A stretch of DNA of 64,000 nt. Origin: Treponema succinifaciens DSM 2489 (GTDB lineage Bacteria; Spirochaetota; Spirochaetia; Treponematales; Treponemataceae). Shown here one piece after another: positions 20,721 to 29,851 of this stretch (positions are counted from its first letter, which is position 1; every line of letters begins with the position of its first letter). The notes beneath the pieces are model-generated. The model was not told where the DNA came from. It made no database searches and saw only the letters and a list, made by a program, of their open reading frames with translations. The translations under genes were made by a program, and so were the position numbers. The DNA is taken from assembly GCF_000195275.1 (NCBI RefSeq), contig NC_015385.1, positions 2,620,501-2,684,500 of the forward strand, in the 5' to 3' direction.

Positions 20721-22016
20721 TTATTTTTTATGTCTTCTGTCAAGCTCGTTGTAAACATCCTGCCAAGTTACGCCTTCCTTGTACATTAGGACACTCGCAA
20801 AATAAAGCAAGTCTGCAGCTTCCCAGATTACTTCGTCTTTTCCTTCAGCTTCTGTAAGCTCCTCTGCTTCTTCCAGGATTTTTTCACGGACTCGCTTGTC
20901 ATTTAAAGTCGCAGTGTAGCTTCCCGGACGCGGATTTGCAAAGCGTTCTGCAATTGTTCCGTAAAGACGCTCCATGCTGCTTTTTTCATCAGCCTCGCTA
21001 GAAAAACAGTTAAAGCTTCCTGTGTGGCAAACTCCTCCATGCGGAATAACAGTCGCAAGAATTGTGTCCCGGTCGCAGTCAGCTCTCATTTTTACAAGCT
21101 CAAGGAAATGCTCGGAAGTTTCACCTTTTGTCCAAAGAGTGTTTCTTGTGCGGCTAAAGAAAGTAAGTTTTCCAAGCTCAAAAGTTTTTTCCAAAGCTTC
21201 CTTATTTGAATAGCCCATCATAAGAACTTCGCCAGCCGGACTTTGGGCAATGATCGGAACCATTCCGTTTGTCTTTTCCCAGTCAATGCAGCTTATAAAG
21301 CTTTCTTTAAGATTTACAGCTCCAGTATACAAAGCCATTCCAAGCTGAACATCGCAATGAAGTTTTTCAAGCTGAACAATCTGCTCAAGAGAATTTACTC
21401 CGCCGGCAGCAACAACACGGCATTTTACAGAACCACGGAGCTGCTTTACCATATCCATATCCGTTCCCTGCATACAGCCTTCTTTTTCAACGCAAGTAAA
21501 CAAAAGTTCGGATGCGTATTTTTCGGCTTCATGCGCACCTTCAATCAAAGAAATGTCCGCGGTTTCTGTCCAGCCTTTTACTGCAATTTTTCCGTTTATT
21601 GCATCCACGGAAATTATAATGCGCTGTTTTCCAATTGAAGAGGCAAGCTCGTCAAGGAATTCTGTGTTAAGAATTGAGCCGCCGTTTTTTCTATCAAGAT
21701 TCCAAGCCGCAGAGCCAATTATAACTTTTTCAGCTCCAAGCGAAACAAGCTCTCGGGCTTTCTTTACAGTTCTGATTCCGCCGCCAACCCGGACATTTCC
21801 TCTGCGCAAAAGAGACTTTAAAAGATCCGTGTTCGCAGTGTTTCCTTTTTCATCAGTATTTCCCAAAGCCGCATCCAAATCTATAACTGCGACTTCGCCA
21901 TATTTATTGAATTCTGAAATCAATGAGTCGGCATCATCACGCTGAAGAACAAGGTCTTTTCCGTTTTTCAGCTGAACAACATGACCGCCCTTTAAATCTA
22001 TAGAAGAAATTACCAT
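20721..22016 (-). CDS. HisA-HisI-HisE trifunctional histidine-biosynthesis protein
   Basis: 431 residues with three enzymes in one chain. Residues 1-about 235 are a HisA-type TIM barrel (SSIDLKGGHVVQL, VGGGIRTVKKARELVSLGA, ISVDAINGKIAVKGW, AAGGVNSLEQI). Residues about 250-345 are HisI, PRA-cyclohydrolase (SRTRNTLWTKGETSEHFLEL, RADCDRD, GGVCHTGSFNCF). Residues about 345-431 are HisE, PRA-pyrophosphohydrolase (EEAEELTEAEG, EAADLLYFASVL). HisIE fusions are common; the added HisA is unusual. The start has no ribosome-binding site, and a -10 box ends six nt before the ATG. The -35 hexamer overlaps the pyrC stop codon. Confidence 0.9.
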   Translation of the reverse strand: MVISSIDLKGGHVVQLKNGKDLVLQRDDADSLISEFNKYGEVAVIDLDAALGNTDEKGNTANTDLLKSLLRRGNVRVGGGIRTVKKARELVSLGAEKVIIGSAAWNLDRKNGGSILNTEFLDELASSIGKQRIIISVDAINGKIAVKGWTETADISLIEGAHEAEKYASELLFTCVEKEGCMQGTDMDMVKQLRGSVKCRVVAAGGVNSLEQIVQLEKLHCDVQLGMALYTGAVNLKESFISCIDWEKTNGMVPIIAQSPAGEVLMMGYSNKEALEKTFELGKLTFFSRTRNTLWTKGETSEHFLELVKMRADCDRDTILATVIPHGGVCHTGSFNCFSSEADEKSSMERLYGTIAERFANPRPGSYTATLNDKRVREKILEEAEELTEAEGKDEVIWEAADLLYFASVLMYKEGVTWQDVYNELDRRHKK

Positions 22017-22022
22017 GCGCTG

Positions 22023-22051
22023 ATTTTACCAAAAAAAAATGACTGTTACAA
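22023..22051 (-). promoter_or_regulatory. Leaderless-type promoter of hisA-IE
   Basis: Minus strand: TTGTAA (22046-22051), 17-nt spacer, TAAAAT (22023-22028), then CAGCGC and the ATG. The last three bases of the -35 hexamer are the TAA stop of pyrC. Confidence 0.65.
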
Positions 22052-23383
22052 TGATGAAAAAACAATGTTTCCGTTGAATAAAGTTTCCTTTATAAAGCCA
22101 AAGAGCTTTTTTCCTTCAAGCGGAGTGAATTTTCCTTTGCTTGCGAATTTCTGGCCGCGTACAGTCCACTGCCTTTCCAAGTCAACAAGAACAAGATTAG
22201 CTGCAAATCCTTCCTTTAAAAGTCCTTCGTTTTTTAAGCCAAGAATTCTTGCAGGGTTCGCGCTCATAAGCTCGGAAAGTTTTTTTAAACTCATGCCGTG
22301 TTCTTTTACGAGCATTGTATAGCAAGCCGAAAATGCGGTTTCAAGTCCGCTGAATCCAGGGCTGCCGTTTTTCTTGTCCAAGGCTGTATGAGGCGCGTGG
22401 TCAGTTGCAATGCAGTTTGCGCTTCCGTCTTTTAAAGCCTGAATCAAAGCAAGCCTGTCATTTTCTGAGCGAAGCGGCGGATTTACAATATTAAAAATGC
22501 CGGGAGCTTTTTCTCCGTTCATAAAAATATGATGCGGCGTAATTTCAAAAGTTACGTCAACTCCTTCTTGACGGGCTTTTTTTGCGGCCTCTACGCAAGC
22601 AGCAGTGCTCACATGGCAAAGATGAATATGGCAGCCGGCATCTTTTGCAAGCCTAAGATTTCTAAAAGTCGCAGTATCTTCCGCGCAGGCCAAAAGTGAA
22701 TCGGCTTTTCTTAAATTATTTGCAGCTTCTTTTTTTTCAGCAGGCGAAATATTTTCTTTTGACAGAAGCTCCAATGCTGCTTTTCTAAACGGACGCGCGC
22801 TTTCTGCCAAAAAAGAATCTTCGCAATGACACGAAACAACAATTTTCTTTTTAGCGGCAATTTTCATCGCTTCAAGCATAACGGAACTGCTGCAAACTTC
22901 TTTTCCGTCTTCGCTTATGACTGGAACTTTTTTTTGATCAAGGGATTCAAGATGGCTTATAGTTTTTCCATCAAAATTTTTGGTAATTGAAACAGCCTGA
23001 ATTGTCCTACACCGCCCGAATTCAAAAGCTTTTTTGTTATTAACTTCCGCCTGCTCCTGACTTGAAACAACAGGATTTGTGTTCGGCATAAGAACGCAAG
23101 TGGAAAAACCTCCGTCAGCCGCCGCAGAAGAGCCAGTTTCAATGTCTTCTTTTTGAGTAAGGCCAGGATCCCTAAAATGCGAGTGCATATCAATAAATGA
23201 AGGCAAAACGCAAAGTCCTTTTGCATCAAACTTAGAAACTGAATCGTCATTTAAAAGTTTTTTTAGAGAAGCCTTGTCTGGAAATGATTTAATTTTTCCA
23301 TTAGCTAAAAGTACTGCGGCATTTTTTTTATCAGTATTGGCGTCAACAAGCCTTGCATTAAAAATCAAAACTGCATTTTGCAT
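22046..23383 (-). CDS. pyrC: Dihydroorotase
   Basis: Cyclises carbamoyl-aspartate to dihydroorotate in pyrimidine synthesis. 445 residues from ATG 23383 (MQNAVLIFNARLVDANTDKK). The metal-binding motif DMHSHFRDPG is at about residues 65-74, SCHCEDS and LCHVSTAA supply histidines, and ATDHAPHTALDK carries the catalytic Asp. This is the class I (PyrC/AllB-like) form. The family alignment and the -10 box six nt upstream favour this start over earlier ATGs. No other pyr gene is adjacent; pyrF and pyrKD are 35 kb away. Confidence 0.93.
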   Translation of the reverse strand: MQNAVLIFNARLVDANTDKKNAAVLLANGKIKSFPDKASLKKLLNDDSVSKFDAKGLCVLPSFIDMHSHFRDPGLTQKEDIETGSSAAADGGFSTCVLMPNTNPVVSSQEQAEVNNKKAFEFGRCRTIQAVSITKNFDGKTISHLESLDQKKVPVISEDGKEVCSSSVMLEAMKIAAKKKIVVSCHCEDSFLAESARPFRKAALELLSKENISPAEKKEAANNLRKADSLLACAEDTATFRNLRLAKDAGCHIHLCHVSTAACVEAAKKARQEGVDVTFEITPHHIFMNGEKAPGIFNIVNPPLRSENDRLALIQALKDGSANCIATDHAPHTALDKKNGSPGFSGLETAFSACYTMLVKEHGMSLKKLSELMSANPARILGLKNEGLLKEGFAANLVLVDLERQWTVRGQKFASKGKFTPLEGKKLFGFIKETLFNGNIVFSSL

Positions 23384-23389
23384 AGACCC

Positions 23390-23418
23390 ATTATAAAATG
23401 AATCCATGCAAACTACAA
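23390..23418 (-). promoter_or_regulatory. Leaderless-type promoter of pyrC
   Basis: Minus strand: TTGTAG (23413-23418), 17-nt spacer, perfect TATAAT (23390-23395), GGGTCT, ATG. There is no room for a ribosome-binding site in the transcript. Confidence 0.7.
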
Positions 23419-23442
23419 GATTGAATGACATTAATCAGTTTA

Positions 23443-25908
23443 TTATCCAATGCTGCGGAACTTTCTGTTGAAGTCCTCTATTTCTGCCCCGGAAATCGGC
23501 TTGGAATAATAGTAGCCCTGAATATAGTCGCAATGGAAAGTCTTAAGCTTTTCGTTCTGCCACTGATGCTCAACACCTTCAACAGTAAGCTTCATTGCAA
23601 GCGAATGGACAAGGCGAACGATGTTCTTTATAAAGTCGCCTTTTTCGTTTGAAAGATAATTGTCCACAAGCGACTTGTCGATTTTTACAACATTAATCGG
23701 CAGGAATGTAAGATAGCTAAGGGAAGAATATCCAGTTCCAAAGTCGTCCAAGGCAAGAGAAATTCCACGCTTTACAAATTCATTCAAAAGCTTTGAAACC
23801 GCTTCCTTGTTTGAAATAAACAGGCTTTCTGTAATTTCAATGCAGATAAGTTCCGGCGGAATATTATAACGCTTTAAAAGCTCTTCAAGGAAATCAACAT
23901 AATGAACGTCCGAAACCTGGCTGTAGGAATAATTTATTGAAACTTTGTACAAAGGAATTCCGTGCTCGCGCCATTCCGCCATCTGCCTTACAACTTTTTC
24001 TGTAAGGATTCTGTCGATTTTTATAATCCGACCTGTTTCTTCTGCAATCGGAATAAACTGCGCCGGCGAAACTTTGGTGTTTTTTAGCCTCATAAGAGCT
24101 TCGTATCCGTGGATTTCTCCAGTTTCAACATCAATCTGCGGCTGATACGCAACCCAAATTCCGTCGTTTGCAATAGCGTCATCAAGAATTCTTGAAATAC
24201 GGTTATTTTCAAATATGCGGTCTCGCATTTTTTCGTTAAAGAAAACCGACTTATTCTTTCCGGAATTCTTAGCACGGTAAAGCGCAATGTCCGCATTTTG
24301 AATCATTTTTTCCATTTCATCATCATTAGAATTCACAATTCCCAAGCTAGACTGAATATGGATATTGCTTTCAGCATAGTTAATCGGACTTTTTAAAATA
24401 GCTCTAAGTTCATGAATCTCTATTGAATCTTCATTCAGTTGCTTTTCAAGATAAAGCACAAGGAATTCATCTCCACCGAACCGCGAAACAAAAATATCTT
24501 TTCCGGCAGAATAAGATTTGAGCCTTGAAGCAATTGTCTTTAAAACAATATCGCCGCAAGCATGGGAATAAAAGTCGTTTATATTTTTAAAGTCGTCAAT
24601 GTCAAAAAGAACAAGCGAAAAGTTTTTTCCGGATTTCTGAATATCATTGAACACAGCCTGAGTCTTGAATCTGTTAGGCAAATCTGTAAGCGAATCATGC
24701 CCAAGCATATATTCCATTTTTAAGTTTGAACGACGAAGCTCGTACGAATCTTTTACTTGCGAAATTATAAGAATCAAAGAAACCGCAATAAAAATAAAAA
24801 GCGAAACCGCGACTCCGATCATTCCAAATAAAACTCCGCGCCTGTTTTTTTGCATTTGATCATGAATATTTACAAACACAGAATCAAGAGGAAAAGCTGA
24901 AAGATTTAACTTGCGCTCTTCGATTATCTTGTAGTCAAAAATAAATTTTCCATCTTTTATTCTTTGGAACGGAATGTATTTTTCACCGTCAATAATATCA
25001 AGCACGATTTTTGCGGCGAGAGCACCGGCTTTTTCATAGTCAACCATTTTTCCGCCAAGAAAGCCGAATCCCACGCCATTCGCATTGTGGCTGAATACAG
25101 GTGCAGAAGTGTTATTTACAATAAAGTTCGCCTGTTCTTCCATGGAATATTTTATGCCGTCAGCATCTTTTGAAGCTCCCAAGTAAAACACAACAGTCTT
25201 GTCATCCAGCGCGGAAAGCTGTCTGGCAATCTGGCTTTTTGTAAATGCAGAAGCATCAATTCCAGAAAACTTAATATTTGGAATTTTTTCACTGGCATTT
25301 ATGAATACATTGTAATTTTCATAACTAGCATCGCTTTTGTCATAAATTGCAACATAATGTTCTGCAGAAGGAAAAAGCTTTCTTGCAACTGAAATTGTAT
25401 CCGCCAAAAATCTTGTTGTGCCGATTCCCCAGAAATTCTTTTTTTCATAAAGACGTTCCGCCCTTATGTTGCTTTCTATGCAAAAAAACACAATAGGAAT
25501 TCCTGCAAAAAGAGAATCACTATTGCGCTCAACAAAGTTGCATGAATTACTTCCGCTTACAAGAACAGCGTCATATTTTGTTTCCTGCTGCAAAAACTTA
25601 ACACGCTCCTTTAAGAATTCTGGAAGCTTTTTATCATAAAAATCATCAGGCTCAAAATATTCAACATCGACATTTATATTGTTCTTTAAGAAAACATTTC
25701 TTATTCCTTTTTTCTGAAGCTTAACAACATAAGAGTTCGGCATTGAGCTTAAAAAAAGAACATTCGCTCTTGGATTTTTTAACTTTGTATTTACAAGAGT
25801 TGAAGACAAACGGTTTCTATATAGAAAGAAACAAAGCGAAAGAACACTGCTCAAAAGAAGAAAAGACGCAATGCCCATCAGAATAGAAAAAAATCTTTTT
25901 TTTGCCAT
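23443..25908 (-). CDS. Membrane GGDEF-EAL protein with periplasmic ABC-binding-protein-like sensor
   Basis: 821 residues from ATG 25908 (GGAGG upstream). Order: N-terminal helix (about 5-28); outer domain about 35-340 resembling the ABC_sub_bind (TrpX/PF04392) fold (ANVLFLSSMPNSYVVKLQKK, GIPIVFFCIESN); second helix about 358-385; GGDEF domain (HDSLTDLPNRF, RFGGDEF at about 478-482) and EAL domain (AYQPQIDVETGEIHGYEALM). Both active-site signatures look intact, so it could make or break c-di-GMP. The inhibitory RxxD site is replaced by GKD. The promoter region carries a G10 tract and the 5' leader is about 146 nt with a strong fold. Confidence 0.9.
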   Translation of the reverse strand: MAKKRFFSILMGIASFLLLSSVLSLCFFLYRNRLSSTLVNTKLKNPRANVLFLSSMPNSYVVKLQKKGIRNVFLKNNINVDVEYFEPDDFYDKKLPEFLKERVKFLQQETKYDAVLVSGSNSCNFVERNSDSLFAGIPIVFFCIESNIRAERLYEKKNFWGIGTTRFLADTISVARKLFPSAEHYVAIYDKSDASYENYNVFINASEKIPNIKFSGIDASAFTKSQIARQLSALDDKTVVFYLGASKDADGIKYSMEEQANFIVNNTSAPVFSHNANGVGFGFLGGKMVDYEKAGALAAKIVLDIIDGEKYIPFQRIKDGKFIFDYKIIEERKLNLSAFPLDSVFVNIHDQMQKNRRGVLFGMIGVAVSLFIFIAVSLILIISQVKDSYELRRSNLKMEYMLGHDSLTDLPNRFKTQAVFNDIQKSGKNFSLVLFDIDDFKNINDFYSHACGDIVLKTIASRLKSYSAGKDIFVSRFGGDEFLVLYLEKQLNEDSIEIHELRAILKSPINYAESNIHIQSSLGIVNSNDDEMEKMIQNADIALYRAKNSGKNKSVFFNEKMRDRIFENNRISRILDDAIANDGIWVAYQPQIDVETGEIHGYEALMRLKNTKVSPAQFIPIAEETGRIIKIDRILTEKVVRQMAEWREHGIPLYKVSINYSYSQVSDVHYVDFLEELLKRYNIPPELICIEITESLFISNKEAVSKLLNEFVKRGISLALDDFGTGYSSLSYLTFLPINVVKIDKSLVDNYLSNEKGDFIKNIVRLVHSLAMKLTVEGVEHQWQNEKLKTFHCDYIQGYYYSKPISGAEIEDFNRKFRSIG

Positions 25909-25963
25909 AACACTGCCTCCATAAAAAGCCAAATTAAAATCTCTCTTTAAGATAGCTTTTTAA

Positions 25964-26004
25964 GCCGCTTTTACGGTTTGGACAAACCCTAAATGAAAAA
26001 CGGC
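25964..26004 (-). promoter_or_regulatory. Structured 5' leader element of the GGDEF-EAL gene
   Basis: Minus strand: GCCGTTTTT pairs with AAAAGCGGC (9 bp, one G-U) and encloses an inner hairpin GGTTTG/CAAACC with a 2-nt loop. It lies between the promoter at 26061 and the ATG at 25908. It matches no riboswitch class I recognise, and no c-di-GMP-I core motif was seen. Confidence 0.45.
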
Positions 26005-26060
26005 AGTTAATGTTAAATTTTGCAATGCAAATTTGCAAACTGGTGGTTATAGGTAACTAA

Positions 26061-26102
26061 ATTATACCCCAAAAAAATTATTTTTACAATATCCCCCCCC
26101 CC
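26061..26102 (-). promoter_or_regulatory. Promoter of the GGDEF-EAL gene with adjacent G10 tract
   Basis: Minus strand: ten G (plus-strand C10 at 26093-26102), then ATA, -35 TTGTAA (26084-26089), 17-nt spacer, perfect -10 TATAAT (26061-26066). The tract is 3 nt upstream of the -35 box, so length changes would alter upstream contacts, not the spacer. Confidence 0.65.
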
Positions 26103-26154
26103 ACGAATTTTTTTTAACAAAAACAGCTGAATTTTTACATTTTAAGGCAGAAAT

Positions 26155-27966
26155 TTATAATAAAATCTTTATTAAGTCCGCTCTTCCAGCCTGAATCAAT
26201 GCTTCTTTTACAAGCTGGGCATTTTCTTTTTTGTTAAACTGAAGCAAAGCGCGCTGAAGTCTTCGTTCGTGTCCGCCGCGGGCAACATAAACTTCTTTAA
26301 ATTTTCCGTCTGATTTTTTTTCATGCGGATTCAGCCCTGTATAATACATGCAAGTTGCAAGGCTTCCCGGTGTTGGATAAAAATCCTGAACTTGATCTGG
26401 AACAAAGCCTGTTTTCTTTAAATAAAGAGCCGTTTCAATCGCTTCTGGAATTCCGGCTCCCGGATGCCCCGCAATATAATATGGAACTAGATACTGTTTA
26501 AGCCCAAGCTCTTTGTTTGCCTTTGCATATTCCGCAGAAAACTTTTCATAGACAGCATGAGTGCTTTTGCGCATAAGAGCAAGAACTTTGTCGCTAACGT
26601 GTTCGGGAGCAACTTTAAGCTGTCCGGAAACATGATGCTTGCAAAGCTCATACAAAAATGTCTTGTCTTTATCAAGCATAAGATAGTCAAACCGTATTCC
26701 GCTTCTTATAAAAACTTTTTTTACATTTGGAAGCGAACGAAGCTTTTTTAAAAGCTCTATATAATCTTTGTGGTCGGCTTTTACATTCTGACATGGAGAA
26801 ACTCCAAGACAGTCGCGGTTTTTGCACGCTCCGTTTTTCTTCTGAAACTCGCAGGCATCACTTCTAAAATTCGCAGTAGGTCCGCCAACATCGTGAATGT
26901 ATCCTTTAAAGTCAGAATCCTGCGTCATTTTTTTTGCTTCGGACAAAAGACTTTCGTGGCTTCTAGACTGAATGCGCCGCCCCTGATGAAAAGTTATTGC
27001 GCAAAAACTGCAAGCTCCAAAACATCCGCGGCAACTCGTAAGACTAAATTTCACTTCGGAAAGAGCGGGAATTCCCTTCTTGCCATTTGAAGCAGCAACA
27101 TCATACATTGGATGCCACTTGCGCTCAAAAGGCAGATCATAAATCGAATCAAATTCAGCCTGCGAAAGAGGAAACGCGGATTTTTCCTGAATTACAAACC
27201 GGCTTTCTGAAGGCTCGGCAAGAACGCTTCCGTTTATTGCGTCTGTATTTTCTTCCTGAATTTTATAGGACAAAGCGAACATTTCCTTGCTTTCCGGCGT
27301 ATTTTTGCTTACCTCTTCAAATGAAGGAAGCATTATAGCGTCAGCGGGAACTTCATCTTTTTTTCCAGTGAACCAGCACGTTCCTCTTACGCCACGGATT
27401 TTCCGCGCGGAAATTCCTTTATCAAGCTGAGATGCAATTTCAAGAAGAGCTTTTTCGCCCATTCCGTAAATAAGAAGATCAGCTTTTGAATCCAGAAGAA
27501 CAGAATGCTTTACCGTGTTTGACCAGTAGTCATAGTGAGCAGTGCGGCGCAGGCTTGCTTCAATTCCGCCGATAATAACATTTACGCCCTTATATGCTTC
27601 GCGGATTTTTGCCACGTATTGAATTACAGCTCTGTCCGGCCGATGACCTTTTTCGCCTCCGTGGGAATACGAATCTTCTGAGCGAGGCTTGTTGTTCGCA
27701 GTGTAATTTGAAACCATGCTGTCCATTGCGCCTGCTGTTACAAGAAACGAAAGACGAGGCTGACCAAGAGCTTTAAAATTTTCCGCAGATTTCCAGTCCG
27801 GCTGGCACAAAATTCCTACAGAATATCCGCGGGATTCCAAAAGCCGTCCCAAAAGAGCCGCTGCAAAAGAGGGATGGTCAACATAAGCGTCTCCAGAAAC
27901 AAAAACAAAATCAAGCTGACCTATTCCGCGCTCTTCAAGGTCTTTCCTGCAAACTGGCAAAAACAT
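26155..27966 (-). CDS. YgiQ-family radical SAM protein (UPF0313)
   Basis: About 603 residues from ATG 27966. The family opening (MFLPVCRKDLEERG then LDFVFVSGDAYVDHPSF) and a -10 box six nt before this ATG both favour this start over the in-frame ATGs up to 28047. The radical SAM cluster motif is CFGACSFC (CxxxCxxC) at about residue 310, and the C-terminal part carries YYTGLNPH. Substrate unknown in the family. It is transcribed alone, divergently from the truncated UroD gene. Confidence 0.9.
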   Translation of the reverse strand: MFLPVCRKDLEERGIGQLDFVFVSGDAYVDHPSFAAALLGRLLESRGYSVGILCQPDWKSAENFKALGQPRLSFLVTAGAMDSMVSNYTANNKPRSEDSYSHGGEKGHRPDRAVIQYVAKIREAYKGVNVIIGGIEASLRRTAHYDYWSNTVKHSVLLDSKADLLIYGMGEKALLEIASQLDKGISARKIRGVRGTCWFTGKKDEVPADAIMLPSFEEVSKNTPESKEMFALSYKIQEENTDAINGSVLAEPSESRFVIQEKSAFPLSQAEFDSIYDLPFERKWHPMYDVAASNGKKGIPALSEVKFSLTSCRGCFGACSFCAITFHQGRRIQSRSHESLLSEAKKMTQDSDFKGYIHDVGGPTANFRSDACEFQKKNGACKNRDCLGVSPCQNVKADHKDYIELLKKLRSLPNVKKVFIRSGIRFDYLMLDKDKTFLYELCKHHVSGQLKVAPEHVSDKVLALMRKSTHAVYEKFSAEYAKANKELGLKQYLVPYYIAGHPGAGIPEAIETALYLKKTGFVPDQVQDFYPTPGSLATCMYYTGLNPHEKKSDGKFKEVYVARGGHERRLQRALLQFNKKENAQLVKEALIQAGRADLIKILL

Positions 27967-27972
27967 TGTTCT

Positions 27973-28001
27973 ACTATACTTTAGTTTTTGGTTAAAATCC
28001 A
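27973..28001 (-). promoter_or_regulatory. Leaderless-type promoter of the YgiQ-family gene
   Basis: Minus strand: weak -35 TGGATT (27996-28001), 17-nt spacer, TATAGT (27973-27978), six nt, ATG 27966. Confidence 0.45.
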
Positions 28002-28196
28002 TAATTTTAAAGCAAAATTGTATCGCCATTATTACCCGAATTTTCAAGCTGATTAACAGTTAATCAGTTATAGAGTTCTTCTATAGCTCAATATAAAAAA
28101 ACAGTATAAATAAACCTATTGAATCAATAGGAAATAATCATTATTGTTTCCTCATCGCGCGGAAAAATTCACTCTTGATTACGATTGGAGGAAAAT

Positions 28197-28622
28197 ATGT
28201 CAAACAAAAAGCAGCTTGTGCTTGACGCATTGAACAATAAACCAACAGAACGTGTTCCTGTGGGATTTTGGTTTCATTATACAAAAAACGAAATGCTCCC
28301 GGTTTCAGAAAATCCAGAAATGAGAAAACAAAACTTGGACGGACACAAAAAATTCGTTCAGGAATTCAAGCCGGACTTTGTAAAACTTATGAGCGACGGA
28401 TATTTCTTTGAGCCAAAGACAGCAAAGTTTCTTCACAATGTAAAATCCGCAAAAGAGCTTTACGAGCTAAAGCCGGTTTCCAAAAACGACAGCTGGATAT
28501 CAGAGCAGGTTTCGCTTGTAAAGGAACTTACTTCTTCGTTCGTGAATGAAGTATCTTCATTTATAAAAAACAGCGAAATACCGGCAAGACACGTAAACCT
28601 GCACAAAAAAATCATAAAATAA
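28197..28622 (+). pseudogene. Truncated UroD-family gene (N-terminal fragment)
   Basis: 142 codons from ATG 28197 (GGAGG upstream). The first about 110 residues match the opening of uroporphyrinogen-decarboxylase/corrinoid methyltransferase-like proteins (KKQLVLDALNNKPTERVPVG, DFVKLMSDGYFFEP). The family is normally 340 residues or more, and the barrel core and active site are missing; the last roughly 25 residues look unrelated. It is probably a deletion remnant, although it still has a good ribosome-binding site and could be expressed. Confidence 0.7.
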
Positions 28623-28676
28623 TAAACAATTTAAACAATTTTTTTCATATAAATCTCCAATTTAATAAACTGATGT

Positions 28677-29840
28677 TTAATGTGCAAAAAATTTCAAAAT
28701 TATTTCGATTGAATTAATTGTAAAAGCCGAAGACATAATCGCCCCGAACGTAAAAGCCGCAAACCTGAACAGATTTTCTGGCGCAAAGAATTTTTGAATT
28801 CCTTTTGCAAGCTTCGTTTTTGGCACAGGCGCACAGCATCCCTTATTAAATCTAAACTGATAAGAAATTGCTTTTTCAGGACAAACCGCAACGCATTCTC
28901 CGCATTTTGCACAAGTAATTTCCGGCGAATTTTTTTTCTGCTGAATTGTTGCAACATCGATTGCTCCAAACAGACAAGCCTGCGCACATTTCATGCAGCC
29001 TTTGCATTTTTCAGTGTCAATGCGCATTTTGAATGGACTTAGTTTGTCAGTCAAAGAAGCAAATGCACCAAATGGACAAAGCATACTGCACTGTGTCCTG
29101 CGCTTAGTCAAAATCGGAAGCACAACTACAAGCCCCAAGAAAAGCCCTATAAAAATAATTCCCGCAATAAGTCCAGGAATTGTCGTCATAGGAAAAAATT
29201 CCGTCACAATTTTATACGGGCAGAACCAGTCGCAATAAAGAGCCGACATAGTTCCAAAACAGGCAAGAACCAAAAAGAACAAAAATCCAAACTGAAACTC
29301 TCGGATTTCCTTGTTATGAGCCAAAAGATTAAGCCGCCTTTTTTTTGCAATGTGCGAAAAACCTTCATCCCAGCCACCGTAAAAACAAACCCAGGCACAC
29401 CAGCCGCGCCCAAGAACAAGAGTGAACACAAGCCATATACCAAGCATACTCGCAATTGAAGCAAAATGCCCTGAAACTCTTGCAGGAAAAATCACAGTTT
29501 GCGTTGCAAGATAAGACAAAAGTCCCTGCGGAATTACAATATGACAAAACGGAAGCTCGCAAGTTGCAAGAGCCTCGTTGGTAATTGCCATGCTTCCCCT
29601 TTCTGCAAAAAGATTCGCAATAAATCCAATGCAAAAAAACACAGCATAAGTTGTCAAAAAAATTCTGCGGTATATGGTTCCGCTTCCTTTCTTTTTGTTT
29701 TCTGAAAAAGTCATTCCGCCGTAAATAAACATAAGGAACAAACCATAAAAAATAGATACTGCGGAAAATCCGTTGTTGGCAATTACAAAAAACAAAATGA
29801 CAATCGACATCAAGCCGCAAAGAATAACTGAAACAATCAT
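28677..29840 (-). CDS. NapH/CcoG-like membrane polyferredoxin
   Basis: 387 residues with about seven membrane helices. Two membrane-linked cysteine pairs (GRGWCAWVCFYGGW and CDWFCPYK, plus CSMLCPFGAF) are followed by two [4Fe-4S] motifs, CKGCMKCAQAC and CAKCGECVAVCPEKAI, at about residues 285-335. Such proteins carry electrons across or along the inner membrane. It lies 11 nt after the gene at 29852, which encodes a TauE/DsbD-like membrane protein, so the two probably form one redox unit. The ATG at 29840 has GAGGG upstream. Confidence 0.85.
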   Translation of the reverse strand: MIVSVILCGLMSIVILFFVIANNGFSAVSIFYGLFLMFIYGGMTFSENKKKGSGTIYRRIFLTTYAVFFCIGFIANLFAERGSMAITNEALATCELPFCHIVIPQGLLSYLATQTVIFPARVSGHFASIASMLGIWLVFTLVLGRGWCAWVCFYGGWDEGFSHIAKKRRLNLLAHNKEIREFQFGFLFFLVLACFGTMSALYCDWFCPYKIVTEFFPMTTIPGLIAGIIFIGLFLGLVVVLPILTKRRTQCSMLCPFGAFASLTDKLSPFKMRIDTEKCKGCMKCAQACLFGAIDVATIQQKKNSPEITCAKCGECVAVCPEKAISYQFRFNKGCCAPVPKTKLAKGIQKFFAPENLFRFAAFTFGAIMSSAFTINSIEIILKFFAH

Positions 29841-29851
29841 CTTTCCCTCTA

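Noticed and set aside
28048-28196. Longer N-terminus of the YgiQ-like protein or an extra small gene
   Set aside because: In-frame ATGs up to 28047 lack start signals, and the family opening plus the -10 box support 27966.
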